Source of the DNA: Actinomycetota bacterium
Lineage (GTDB): Bacteria > Actinomycetota > Thermoleophilia > Gaiellales > Gaiellaceae
DNA length: 49,633 bases
Assembly: GCA_005883955.1 (NCBI GenBank)
Contig: VAXH01000059.1
Location: 1 to 49,633 of the forward strand
Direction: 5' to 3'
Shown here one piece after another: positions 8,393 through 16,193 of this stretch. How positions within the stretch are numbered: the stretch's first letter is position 1; each line of letters starts with the position of its first letter. The notes under the pieces are model-generated. The model saw only the letters and a program-made list of their open reading frames with translations. It searched no databases and was not told where the DNA came from. The translations under genes were made by a program, and so were the position numbers.

Positions 8393-8757
8393 TGCGCGTG
8401 CTGCGGCTCGCCTGGCTCGGGATCGCCACCGACGAGTCCGACGCGATGTCGCACTTCCTCCGCGACACGCTCGGGCTGAAGGTCGAGTTCGAGCAGCCGC
8501 AAACCCTCGAGTTCTCGACCGCCCAGGACGACCGGATCCAGGTCTTCGGGCCCGGTCATCGTTACTTCGACCTCTTCCGCGCGAACGCCGGTGGGCCGGT
8601 CGCCCTCTTCGAGGTCGACGACGTTGCCGCCGCGAGGGAGGAGCTCGATCGCGCGGGCATCGAGCTCGTCGGCGAGCTCGAATCCGACTCCGTCTGGGAG
8701 TGGTTCAACTTCCGTGCGCCGGACGGAAACCTCTACTCGCTCGCGGCGCGGAGGTGA
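8392..8757 (+). CDS. Glyoxalase/VOC-family protein
   Basis: A 121-residue single VOC unit with the paired beta-alpha-beta-beta-beta modules: RLAWLGIATDESDAMSHFLRDTLGLKVEFE in the first half and ALFEVDDVAAAREELDRAGIELVGE...WEWFNFRAPDGNLYSLAAR in the second. VOC enzymes bind a metal and act on small substrates; which one cannot be told. Translation is coupled to smpB by the TGATG overlap. The 3' end overlaps the convergent acetyltransferase gene by about 25 bases. Confidence 0.82.
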   Translation: MRVLRLAWLGIATDESDAMSHFLRDTLGLKVEFEQPQTLEFSTAQDDRIQVFGPGHRYFDLFRANAGGPVALFEVDDVAAAREELDRAGIELVGELESDSVWEWFNFRAPDGNLYSLAARR

Positions 8758-9287
8758 AGCTCGAACTCGAGTTCCTCGCCGTCCTCTTCGTCCCAGTGCT
8801 GGCCCGTTTGCTCGAAGCCGAGACGCTTGGCGAGCGCCAGCGACGGCTCGTTCTCGGGCGAGATCGAAGCGACGAAGCGGCGAATGCCGTGCTCGCGCGA
8901 AGCCCAGTCGACCAGGGCGCGGACGACCTCGGTCGCGTAGCCGCGACGGCGGTAGGGCTCGAAAACCGAGTAGCCGACCTCGACCGCATCGGGCGCCTTG
9001 ACCGCGTTGACGCCGGGCGGGCCGTGGAAGCCGGCGTGGCCGACCATCGGTCGATCGCCCTCGGGCAGCACGACCGCGTAGACGAACCATTCCTGGATCT
9101 CGGGCCGCTCGCGCATCTGGCGCAGCCGGAAGTTGAGAAAGCCGCGATCGTGGGCGTCCGGCCAGTCGTCCGGCAGCGTCAACGTCGCCGCGGCCTCGGC
9201 GTCGCTTCGCCGCTCGGCGAGCAGCGCCTCGATGAAATCGGGCGAGAGCGAGACCAGCTCGAGGCGCTCGGAACGGATCGAAGCCAT
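8733..9287 (-). CDS. GNAT-family N-acetyltransferase (RimJ/RimL type)
   Basis: A 184-residue acetyl-CoA-dependent transferase. The sequence opens with MASIRSERLELVSLSPDFIEALL, as in RimJ/RimL-like proteins, and carries the acetyl-CoA loop EPYRRRGYATEVVRALVDWA (R/Q-x-x-G-x-A) and the C-terminal SISPENEPSLALAKRLGFEQTG motif. The substrate could be a ribosomal N-terminus or a small molecule; not resolved. ATG 9287 lies in the promoter region of ssrA, transcribed the opposite way. Confidence 0.88.
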   Translation of the reverse strand: MASIRSERLELVSLSPDFIEALLAERRSDAEAAATLTLPDDWPDAHDRGFLNFRLRQMRERPEIQEWFVYAVVLPEGDRPMVGHAGFHGPPGVNAVKAPDAVEVGYSVFEPYRRRGYATEVVRALVDWASREHGIRRFVASISPENEPSLALAKRLGFEQTGQHWDEEDGEELEFELHLRAASE

Positions 9288-9297
9288 AGATCGAGGC

Positions 9298-9303
9298 TAC
9301 AAT
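9298..9303 (+). promoter_or_regulatory. Probable -10 box of ssrA
   Basis: TACAAT, one mismatch from TATAAT, lies 14 bases before the mature tmRNA 5' end. No good -35 hexamer is visible at the expected distance, so the call rests on the -10 and position. Confidence 0.45.
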
Positions 9304-9316
9304 TTGCAGGACATAC

Positions 9317-9679
9317 GGGGGCGACCTGGTTTCGACGTGGTCGATTCTCCGGCAGAGTTGCAAGCCGAGGTCCCCGGTCGGCCTCGTAAAACAACCGGGA
9401 AACAACGTAAGTGCGGATAACGATCACGCACTCGCTCTCGCTGCCTAATCAGTAGCTGAGCGCGTCGCTCCGAACTCGGCCCGTGGTTCGGGTAGCGGCG
9501 TCAAAAACGGGCTCGGCGCCTAGGGAGAGCCAATCGCCCGAAGCGCGACACCAAAGGATGGCTAGCCCGGCGGTTGGTCGGCTGCCAACCGGCCGGCGGG
9601 CGAAATTCAACGGCAGCCTAAGCTTGTAGACGCTCTGGCGGTGCGACCGCGGACGCGGGTTCGATTCCCGCCGCCTCCA
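9317..9679 (+). ncRNA. ssrA: Transfer-messenger RNA (tmRNA)
   Basis: tmRNA rescues ribosomes stalled on broken mRNA and tags the product for proteolysis. The 5' end GGGGGCG pairs with CGCCTCC at 9672-9678 to form the acceptor stem (one G-U), with GACCTGGTTTCGACG and the T-arm GGGTTCGATTCCC typical of tmRNA. A follows as discriminator and CCA is not encoded. The tag reading frame most likely resumes at GCG 9413 and ends at TAA 9446, encoding ADNDHALALAA, with the protease-directed LAA end. An A-rich stretch just upstream (AAAACAACCGGGAAACAACG) fits the usual unpaired resume region. The exact resume codon is inferred. Confidence 0.96.
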
Positions 9680-9685
9680 TGACCG

Positions 9686-9731
9686 ACGCGAGTCCGGCCC
9701 TCGCTTCCGCGAGGGCCATGACGACTCGCGT
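9686..9731. repeat. Structured hairpin element, copy B
   Basis: Outer stem ACGCGAGTC (9686-9694) with GACTCGCGT (9723-9731); inner stem GGCCCTCGC-TTCC-GCGAGGGCC. Between them one C on the left faces ATGAC on the right. The junction is identical to copies A and C. It starts seven bases after the tmRNA 3' end. Confidence 0.7.
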
Positions 9732-9736
9732 TGGGT

Positions 9737-9780
9737 TTCGCCGCGAAGTCCGGCTTCGGCCATGACGACCCCGCGGCGAA
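9737..9780. repeat. Structured hairpin element, copy C
   Basis: Outer stem TTCGCCGCG (9737-9745) with CGCGGCGAA (9772-9780), an AA/CC internal loop, GTC with GAC, then C opposite ATGAC, and a short GGC-TTCG-GCC stem capped by the very stable cTTCGg loop. It lies five bases after copy B. Confidence 0.7.
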
Positions 9781-9804
9781 TCAGGCTGTTGGTCTGGCTC
9801 GCCG

Positions 9805-10356
9805 CTAGGCTCGAGACGTTTGCGCTAGCGCAATCCAACCTGCGAGCGCCGCCAGCTTCTGATCCTGTGCCCAGGGCGGCCCGACTTCTCGCCGAAGCTG
9901 GTCGATCCAGACCCGCAGCTCGTCCCGGGCGACGCCGAGCGCCGACTCACCCTGCTCCCAGATCGACCGCTTCGGGACGGCGACGGCGTCCAGTCCGCAT
10001 GCCGTGGCGCCCTGCAGCAGCGCACCCTGGTAAAGCCGCCCCTCCGCGGCATGCGAGAGTGCGTGTGACGCCAGGATCGACTCGAGCCGAGCTCTACCGA
10101 GGAAGGTTCCCATGACGACTGCACACGACCGCACGGCGGCGCCCTCGTGCCTTGCCTCGCGCACCGTTCGCTCGAGAGCGGCGTCCGCTCGTTCGGCGGC
10201 GATCCGCTCAGCCGCTTCGACCAGGACGGCCACCGCAGCGGGGTCGAGCGCTCGGGACGCCTGGTAGACGTTCCTCCTGACACGTCCTGTCGGGTCGCCG
10301 AGCTCCGCACGACCACGGAACAGGACATCGGGCAGCGCGACTTCTCCCGCGACCAC
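9805..10356 (-). CDS. Conserved-looking hypothetical protein, start uncertain
   Basis: Not recognised. About 183 residues from GTG 10356: an alpha-helix-rich cytosolic protein with ALDPAAVAVLVEAAERIAAERADAALERTVREA, AVVMGTFLGRARLESILASHALSHAAEGRLYQGALLQGA and a Trp-containing C-terminus. The frame continues open upstream with plausible coding sequence (VARTAALGCRAHTGWAALVVV) up to the stop of the preceding same-strand gene at 10410, but without a standard start there, so the N-terminus may be about 17 residues longer with a rare start, or the gene may be slightly damaged. Same-strand neighbour of the BNR protein; no shared role evident. Confidence 0.65.
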   Translation of the reverse strand: MVAGEVALPDVLFRGRAELGDPTGRVRRNVYQASRALDPAAVAVLVEAAERIAAERADAALERTVREARHEGAAVRSCAVVMGTFLGRARLESILASHALSHAAEGRLYQGALLQGATACGLDAVAVPKRSIWEQGESALGVARDELRVWIDQLRREVGPPWAQDQKLAALAGWIALAQTSRA

Positions 10357-10409
10357 GACCAGCGCGGCCCATCCGGTGTGGGCGCGACAGCCGAGCGCCG
10401 CGGTCCGCG

Positions 10410-11771
10410 CTACGGGATGGACATCTTCGCCGTGTAGAGGTCGAATTTGTGCAAGGTCCCGTCCGGGTTGTCGCCCGTGCTGTTCGAGTTGTCCGACCAG
10501 GCCGGCCAGAATGCGCCTGACACAAACGCGGCATGCGTGTAGTCGCCGGTGTCGAAGAAGCTGTTTGCATCGACCGCGTTCGACGTTCCCTGGCTCACCC
10601 GGAAGTTGGGGGCGAACGTCGTGCCGCCGTTCGTGGAATCGGTGGCCCAGATCTGGAAGTCGTCGTTCCGAATCCCGTCGGTGTCTCCACTTCCGCCGGT
10701 CCCCAGGTCGTTCCGCGTGTCGTACCAGGAGACAGCGACGTCGCCGCTCGACTGATCGAGGGCGATCGCGGGGTTGTACTGGCTGTTGGTCGTGAGGTCG
10801 TCGTTCAACTTGATCGCCGGCGACCAGGTCGCTCCGTTGTTGTCGGAGTGCTGGAGCATGATGTCGGTGTTGTCGCTCTCGTTCGGCCTTTCCTGCGTCC
10901 AGACGAGGTAGACACGGCCGTTGTGGGCGCCGCCGCTCCGATCCCAAGCGAGGTTCGCCTCCGCGTCGATCGAACGGTCCGGCTGAGCCGGAAGGAAGTC
11001 GAACCCTCCGACATGGCTGTGTGCGACCACGGTCGGCTTGCCGAACCCGGCCGGGCCCAGGCCGTCCGGGTCAACGGCCGTGTAGATGTCCGCCCCGCCC
11101 TGGCCGTTCACCGCATTCTGGTAGGTCACCATCACCTGGCCGGCCGGCCCTACCGCGGTGTCGCCGTAGTCGCCGTTGCCGGGGCTGGGAACGTTCTCCG
11201 GCGTGCTGAAGCTTCCGAACTGACCGAGCCCGGTCACTGCTGCCCCGAATGCCTGCATCTGTTTTCCGGGGGAGCGCGTAAAGCTCACCCAGACGCTGTT
11301 CGGCCCGACCGCGATCGAAGATTGGTCACCGAACTTGGTCTGGATGTCCGCAACCTTCGTGAAGGAGCTACCGCCGTCCGTGGAGAGCGCGACGAGGACG
11401 TCGCCGTTGGTGTTGACGAGGTACGTCATCCAGAGGTTTCCGAAGCGGTCCCAGGCGAGCTGCTGGTCGCAGCAGATCTCCCCGAGCGTGTCGCCGGCCG
11501 CGCCGATCACTCGTCGCGTCCACGTCTGGCCGTCGTTGAAGGACACGCCTACTGCAAGCCCGGCGACGACGTCCGGCAGCGTCGACATCGCGACGACGTT
11601 CGAGGGGTTGGTCGGATTGACCGCGATCGCGTTTTCTGCCTCGTTGCCGGCCATGGCGGTCACGTTGATGTTCGAGGGCGGCGCGGCCGACGCCAGCGTT
11701 GCCGTGGCTAACGCAACTGCGAACCCCAGCACGATCGTGGAGGACGTGGACGCCAGAAATCGGCCGCGCAT
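10410..11771 (-). CDS. Secreted BNR/Asp-box beta-propeller protein (sialidase-like)
   Basis: A 453-residue protein starting MRGRFLAS with a signal peptide (TIVLGFAVALATATLASA). It contains at least four Asp-box motifs (SFNDGQTWT, STDGGSSFT, SDNNGATWS, STNGGTTFA) of the sialidase-type propeller, plus repeated AVGP/AWDRFGNL/VYLVWTQ strands. Such folds bind or cleave glycans, but the catalytic Arg triad and Tyr/Glu of true sialidases are not evident, so an enzymatic role is not claimed. A good ribosome site (AGGGGAGC) precedes ATG 11771. An upstream ATG at 11858 would add an unlikely basic leader. Confidence 0.85.
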   Translation of the reverse strand: MRGRFLASTSSTIVLGFAVALATATLASAAPPSNINVTAMAGNEAENAIAVNPTNPSNVVAMSTLPDVVAGLAVGVSFNDGQTWTRRVIGAAGDTLGEICCDQQLAWDRFGNLWMTYLVNTNGDVLVALSTDGGSSFTKVADIQTKFGDQSSIAVGPNSVWVSFTRSPGKQMQAFGAAVTGLGQFGSFSTPENVPSPGNGDYGDTAVGPAGQVMVTYQNAVNGQGGADIYTAVDPDGLGPAGFGKPTVVAHSHVGGFDFLPAQPDRSIDAEANLAWDRSGGAHNGRVYLVWTQERPNESDNTDIMLQHSDNNGATWSPAIKLNDDLTTNSQYNPAIALDQSSGDVAVSWYDTRNDLGTGGSGDTDGIRNDDFQIWATDSTNGGTTFAPNFRVSQGTSNAVDANSFFDTGDYTHAAFVSGAFWPAWSDNSNSTGDNPDGTLHKFDLYTAKMSIP

Positions 11772-11896
11772 TTTGCTCCCCTCTCTCCTTTGAAGCGAGA
11801 CTGCGCGATCGTAGCTCCATCGCGGAGAGATAGTCAAACCGCTATTCCCGGTCTTCATCGAGGACGTGACCCGGGCTGCACTGCCCCGAGCTCGGC

Positions 11897-11926
11897 GGAG
11901 CTAGGATCGCTGGGAGCTAGGATCGC
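11897..11926. repeat. Tandem duplication GGAGCTAGGATCGC x2 before a start codon
   Basis: Two exact 14-base copies (11897-11910 and 11913-11926), period 16, lie immediately before GTG 11933. Each contains GGAG and AGGA, so the duplication doubles potential ribosome-binding sequence. Confidence 0.6.
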
Positions 11927-11932
11927 CCAGGC

Positions 11933-12706
11933 GTGTTCACCGTCGAGCAGCGAGACGCGCTGCGTGCGCGGATGCTCCAGCTCGCGGATGAGGACGAGCG
12001 CGTCGTCGCCGGAGCCGCTGTCGGCTCGCTTGCTGTCGGAAGCGGCGACCGCTTCTCCGACTTGGACCTCACTTTTGGGATCGCTGACCGCGTGCCGGTC
12101 GCGGACGTGCTCGATGCCTGGACGCGCACGCTCACCGAGGAGCTAGACGCGGTACAGCTCGTCGACCTCGAAGCGGGGCCGACCACTTACCGCGTATTCC
12201 TGCTGCCAGACGCACTGCAGTTCGACCTCTCCATGACCCCGGCGGCGGAGTTCCGTCCCGCAGGGCCGCGATTCCAGCTTCTCTTCGGCGAGACCGCCGC
12301 GGACGCGCCCGAGATTTCGGCACCGGTCGCGGGGAGGCTCTTCATTCCGGCGCCCGCGGTCGCAGGGGACATCTTCGGATGGGGCGTCATCTACGCGCTT
12401 CATGCACGGGCATGCATCGAGCGTGGCCGCGTGTGGCAGGCGGAACATTACGTCGGCGCGGTGCGCGATCATGCCCTCTCGCTCGCGTGCCTCCATCGCG
12501 GGCTACCGGCCGTGCAGGCGCGTGGCTACGACGAGCTACAGCCCGAGGTTCTCGCGGGCTTTGACGGTACGCACGTCCCGTCGGTCGAGCCCGGCGCACT
12601 GCGCAGAGCACTCGCCGCCTCTGTCCTCGGCCTCCTCCACGAAGGCTCGGAGGCGGCCGTGCCCGACGTGGATGTAGTCGGAGAGCGCCTCGCCGAGCTT
12701 CATTAA
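11933..12706 (+). CDS. Nucleotidyltransferase-domain protein (pol beta superfamily)
   Basis: A 257-residue protein with GAAVGSLAVGSGDRFSDLDLTFG near residue 30, the G-S-x(10)-D-x-D signature that binds metal and NTP in aminoglycoside nucleotidyltransferase-like enzymes. A third acidic residue may be in LQFDLSMTP. The C-terminal half is helical, as in kanamycin-type or MNT/HEPN-like transferases (HYVGAVRDHALSLACLHRGLP). It may modify a small molecule or an RNA; drug resistance cannot be asserted. The GTG start is preceded by the tandem duplication. Confidence 0.75.
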   Translation: MFTVEQRDALRARMLQLADEDERVVAGAAVGSLAVGSGDRFSDLDLTFGIADRVPVADVLDAWTRTLTEELDAVQLVDLEAGPTTYRVFLLPDALQFDLSMTPAAEFRPAGPRFQLLFGETAADAPEISAPVAGRLFIPAPAVAGDIFGWGVIYALHARACIERGRVWQAEHYVGAVRDHALSLACLHRGLPAVQARGYDELQPEVLAGFDGTHVPSVEPGALRRALAASVLGLLHEGSEAAVPDVDVVGERLAELH

Positions 12707-12746
12707 GTGGGCGGCCGACCGATGAGTTAGCGGCAGGCGGACGGTC

Positions 12747-13382
12747 TTATGCCGTGTGGACTGCCCCACGGTCTTGCGGAGGTCGTTCGAGGTCGCTGAG
12801 CCCGTGCTCGAGCAGGGTGTAGGCGCGGTTGAGGTCGGCGCGCAGGTGCCGGGCTGCAGGCGGCCCGTGCTCGCCGGCGAGCGCCTGTTTGCGGGCGGCG
12901 TGGAAGAGCTGATGGTGAATGCTGACGAGGAGCCCTGCGGCGATCCGAGCGTCTCGCTCGTGGATCTTCAGTTCCGCCTGGAGAGTCTCGGTCAGCACTT
13001 GCACGAAGCGCGCCATCACCGCGCGCTCCTTCGCTTGGAGGTGGGCGGACTCCTCGATGATGCGGGCGAAGGTCGCGAAGGCGGGACTGCACAGGCGCGG
13101 GCATTCGGCGGCCTGAAGGCGCCGCAGAGCGGCAAGGATCGACTCGCCCTTGCCTCGGCCCGTGATCGCCGCGACGAGGGCCGCCTCACGCGCGGGCACC
13201 TCGTCGAAGAAGAGATCCTCTTTGGTGGGGAAGTAGTTGTAGACGGTCTTCTCGGAGACCTCCGCGGCGGCTGCGACCTCGGCGACCGTCACGTGGTCGA
13301 AGCCCCGCTTGGCGAACAGCCCCATGGCCCGGTCGGCGATCTCCTGGCGCGTGTGCAGCTTCTTCGACTCGCGCAGGCCCAT
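12747..13382 (-). CDS. TetR/AcrR-family transcriptional regulator
   Basis: A 211-residue repressor with the N-terminal helix-turn-helix TRQEIADRAMGLFAKRGFDHVTVAEVAAAAEVSEKTVYNYFPTKEDLFF, textbook TetR. The C-terminal ligand domain is helical and variable. It is divergent from the MmpL-type exporter gene 90 bases away, with a dyad in the gap, so it most likely represses itself and the exporter until an effluxed ligand binds. Confidence 0.93.
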   Translation of the reverse strand: MGLRESKKLHTRQEIADRAMGLFAKRGFDHVTVAEVAAAAEVSEKTVYNYFPTKEDLFFDEVPAREAALVAAITGRGKGESILAALRRLQAAECPRLCSPAFATFARIIEESAHLQAKERAVMARFVQVLTETLQAELKIHERDARIAAGLLVSIHHQLFHAARKQALAGEHGPPAARHLRADLNRAYTLLEHGLSDLERPPQDRGAVHTA

Positions 13383-13403
13383 GGGCCGAGTGTAACCAAA
13401 AAT

Positions 13404-13435
13404 TTACAGTTGCAGAAAACTTTCAGTCTCTGTAA
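13404..13435. promoter_or_regulatory. Dyad between tetR-type gene and MmpL gene
   Basis: TTACAG (13404-13409) and CTGTAA (13430-13435) form inverted arms across 20 bases in an AT-rich patch unlike its surroundings. Possible promoter hexamers for the exporter (TTGCAG at 13410, TAAGGT at 13433) overlap it, which suits repression. Confidence 0.5.
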
Positions 13436-13471
13436 GGTCATGACCTTGTCCGAAGGGAAGGAGATTTCGTC

Positions 13472-15610
13472 GTGCTAGCTCGTCTCGCTCACACCGTCGC
13501 TCATCACCGACGCGCAATCATCGTTGCCTGGGTTGTCCTGACGATCTTCGGCGGCTTCGCCGCCGGCCAAGTCTCGAAGCGCTGGTACCAGAGCTTCTCG
13601 ATTCCGGGCAAGTCCGCCTACGAGGCGAACCAGCGAACGCTGAAGGCCTTCGGCAGCGGTGTTCGTCCGCCCAACGTCGTCGTCTTCCACACCAACGGAG
13701 ACGCGACGAAGAGCGGCGCGATCAAGCAGGCGATGCAACGCGCGGCGGACACGATGCCGGGCGCGCGGACGAGCTCGTACTTCTCCACCGGAAACCTCAT
13801 GTACGTGTCGCGCGACCGGCACACGACCTTCGAGGAGGTCTACCCGCCCGGTCTGGCCAAGTTCGACACCAAGAGCGGTGCCGAGCGCATGCGCACCGCC
13901 GCCGCGGCGGGCCTGCCGGCCGGCACGACCGTCGAGGTGACCGGCCATGATCCGCTCGAGGAGGCGAGCACGCACGGGGGCGGCGGCGGGCCGAGCGTGC
14001 TGCTCGAGGCGATGATCGGAGGCCTCGGCGCGCTCGTGATTCTGTTGTTCGTCTTCGGCACGCTGCCCGCCGTGCTGATGCCGATCGCTGTCGCGGTGGC
14101 GTCGATCCTCAATACCTTCACGCTTGTCTGGATCTTGACCTACATCACGAACGTCTCGATCATCGTCCAGTTCCTGATCGCGCTGGTCGGGCTGGGAGTC
14201 GCTATCGACTACGCGCTGCTGATGATCTTCCGCTTCCGCGACGAGCTGCGCGAGGGCGAGGATGTCGAGACCGCGCTCGTGGAGACGATGACGCACGCAG
14301 GCCGCTCGGTGATCGTCTCCGGCTCCACTGTCGCAGTCGGACTGCTTTCGCTGATCGTGATCCCGCTGCCGTTCATCCGCTCGATCGGCATCGGAGGGAT
14401 GTTGATCCCGACGGTCTCGGTGATCACCGCGATCACGCTGCTGCCTGCGCTTCTAGCAACGCTCGGGACGCGGATCAACAGCGTGCGCGTGCTGCCGAAG
14501 CGGCTCGTCGACCGCGGGCATCCGGAAGACGGCGCCTGGGGCCGCTGGGCGCGATTTGTGCTCCGACGTCCGTGGCCGGTGGCCATCGCCGGGCTCGCGG
14601 TCGTCGGAGTGCTCGTCGGCCTCGGCACGCAGCTGAACCCGAACGAGTCCCAGCTGAAGAACTTCCCGGGTAAAGGCACTGCGATCGCCGGTCGGCAGTT
14701 GCTCGCCGATGCCGGCATCAGTCCCGGCGTGATGAAGCCATTCGACGTTCTCGTCGAGCACGGCGGCAACACACAGGCGGTCGCTGCCAAGTTGAGCAAG
14801 GTCCAGGGCATCGCCGGCGCCGCGGCGCCTCCGTCCTGGCGCAGCGGCGGCGACTCGCTCGTCGAGGCCTTTCCCGCCATCGACGGCGCGGCGCCGGGCA
14901 TCCAAGGGATCATCAACCGTTCCAACGACGCGTTGAGCGGGACCGAGGCAACGCTCTCCGGCGTTCCCGCCGTCGACCGCGACTTCGTGCACGCCGTCTA
15001 CGGCAATTTCCCCTACGTCCTCGCGTTCGTCCTCATCCTCACCCTGATCCTGCTCGCACGGGCTTTCCGGTCGATCGTGCTGCCGATCAAGGCAGCGCTT
15101 CTCAACCTCGTCTCGCTGGCCGCGGCGTTCGGGATCGTCGTGTTCATCTTCCAGGAGGGCCACGGTTCCTCACTCTGGAACATCACCGCCACGCAGGCGA
15201 TCACGGCCTGGATTCCCCTGATGATCTTCGCGTTCCTGTACGGACTCTCGATGGACTACGAGGTCTTCATGCTCTCGAGGATGCGGGAGGCCTACGACGA
15301 GACGGGCTCCACCGACCGGGCGATCGAACTGGGGCTCGCCCGCACGGGCAAGCTGGTCACCAGTGCCGCTCTGATCCTCATGTTCGCGTTCCTCGTGCTC
15401 TCCTCGAGCCCTGGCTTCGAGATCAAGGAGTTCGCAATCGGGCTCGCGGCGGGAATCATCTTCGATGCCACGGTCATCCGCGCTCTCCTCGTTCCGGCGC
15501 TGATGCGACTCCTCGGGCGGGCCAACTGGTGGATGCCGCACTGGACGCGCAAGGCGCTTCTCATCCCCGGCCGCGAACCCCTGCCCGAACCCGCGACCGA
15601 CAACGCGTAA
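13472..15610 (+). CDS. MMPL/RND-family transporter
   Basis: A 712-residue inner-membrane exporter of the MmpL class. It has an N-terminal helix (AIIVAWVVLTIFGGFAAGQV), an outside domain, helices 2-6 with VGLGVAIDYALLMIFRFRDE (the functional Asp-Tyr pair in helix 4), a second outside domain and the duplicated helices with YGLSMDYEVFMLSRMREAYD. These Asp/Tyr pairs form the proton relay in MmpL3-type proteins. Substrates in the family are lipids, siderophores or drugs; unknown here. GTG 13472 follows GGAAGGAG with good spacing. Divergent TetR gene upstream. Confidence 0.93.
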   Translation: MLARLAHTVAHHRRAIIVAWVVLTIFGGFAAGQVSKRWYQSFSIPGKSAYEANQRTLKAFGSGVRPPNVVVFHTNGDATKSGAIKQAMQRAADTMPGARTSSYFSTGNLMYVSRDRHTTFEEVYPPGLAKFDTKSGAERMRTAAAAGLPAGTTVEVTGHDPLEEASTHGGGGGPSVLLEAMIGGLGALVILLFVFGTLPAVLMPIAVAVASILNTFTLVWILTYITNVSIIVQFLIALVGLGVAIDYALLMIFRFRDELREGEDVETALVETMTHAGRSVIVSGSTVAVGLLSLIVIPLPFIRSIGIGGMLIPTVSVITAITLLPALLATLGTRINSVRVLPKRLVDRGHPEDGAWGRWARFVLRRPWPVAIAGLAVVGVLVGLGTQLNPNESQLKNFPGKGTAIAGRQLLADAGISPGVMKPFDVLVEHGGNTQAVAAKLSKVQGIAGAAAPPSWRSGGDSLVEAFPAIDGAAPGIQGIINRSNDALSGTEATLSGVPAVDRDFVHAVYGNFPYVLAFVLILTLILLARAFRSIVLPIKAALLNLVSLAAAFGIVVFIFQEGHGSSLWNITATQAITAWIPLMIFAFLYGLSMDYEVFMLSRMREAYDETGSTDRAIELGLARTGKLVTSAALILMFAFLVLSSSPGFEIKEFAIGLAAGIIFDATVIRALLVPALMRLLGRANWWMPHWTRKALLIPGREPLPEPATDNA

Positions 15611-15617
15611 AGAAGGA

Positions 15618-15674
15618 GCGGGCAGGAGCGTAGCCCGCGATCGGTTGACCGTCGGCCGGCTTCGGCCGGCGGTC
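15618..15674. terminator. Two hairpins after the MmpL gene
   Basis: GCGGGC (15618-15623) pairs with GCCCGC (15633-15638). A second hairpin has GACCG/CGGTC and CCGGC/GCCGG arms over a TTCG loop (15647-15674), one side bulged by TCGG. A C(TTCG)G loop gives stability; no T run follows, only TTCTCGTTTG. Confidence 0.5.
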
Positions 15675-15719
15675 AGCTTCTCGTTTGTTCTGGTTTGCTG
15701 CCCGCCTAGGATTGGCTTG

Positions 15720-16088
15720 GTGAGGGAGAGGGTTCTCGAACGAATCCGTGCGATTTGCCTCGCGCTGCCGGAGACGAGCGAGCGCCTCAGCCACGGCGCG
15801 CCGACTTTCTTCGTTCGAGGGAAGAGAGCCTTTCTGATGGTGCTGACGAATCACCACGGCGACGGGCGCTTTGCGATCTGGTGCGCCGCGCCCGAGGGCG
15901 TCCAGCAGCTGCTGACCGACGCCGATCCCGAGAAGTTCTTCGTACCGCCTTACGTCGGTCATCGTGGCTGGCTCGGCGTTCGGCTCGACCGCGGCCTCGA
16001 CTGGAACGAACTTGCGGGAATCGCCGAGGACGCCTACGCCGAGGTCGCGCCGGCCAAGCTTGTCGCCGCGGCTCGCACGACGCCCTAG
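15720..16088 (+). CDS. MmcQ/YjbR-family protein
   Basis: A 122-residue small protein of the YjbR fold: RIRAICLALPETSERLSHGAPTFFVRGKRAFLMVL...IWCAAPEGVQQLLTDADPEKFFVPPYVGHRGWLGVRLDRGLDWNELAGIAEDAYAEVAP. The family is DNA-binding-like (double-wing fold), with no fixed cellular role. GTG 15720 fits the start of conserved sequence; a longer frame from 15645 runs through the terminator hairpins and is not believed. Confidence 0.82.
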   Translation: MRERVLERIRAICLALPETSERLSHGAPTFFVRGKRAFLMVLTNHHGDGRFAIWCAAPEGVQQLLTDADPEKFFVPPYVGHRGWLGVRLDRGLDWNELAGIAEDAYAEVAPAKLVAAARTTP

Positions 16089-16138
16089 CTCTAGCTCGCG
16101 GCGGTCCGCTGATTCAAGGGCACGTTTCTTCGTGTCGA

Positions 16139-16163
16139 TGCAGTTCCGGTGTTTGGAACCGCA
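16139..16163. promoter_or_regulatory. Inverted repeat upstream of the M50 gene
   Basis: TGC-A-GTTCC (16139-16147) mirrors GGAAC-C-GCA (16155-16163) around GGTGTTT, eight paired bases with one mismatch, 30 bases before ATG 16194. It may be an operator or leader hairpin. Confidence 0.35.
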
Positions 16164-16193
16164 TCCCTTCAGGTACCGCAAGAGAGAAGTCTC

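Noticed and set aside
10081-10120. Further CATGACGAC copy of the structured motif
   Set aside because: The string lies inside a coding region and has neither the left GTCCG nor complementary arms.
10440-11711. Plus-strand frame opposite the BNR protein
   Set aside because: The minus strand carries signal peptide and Asp-boxes; the plus frame has no recognisable domain.
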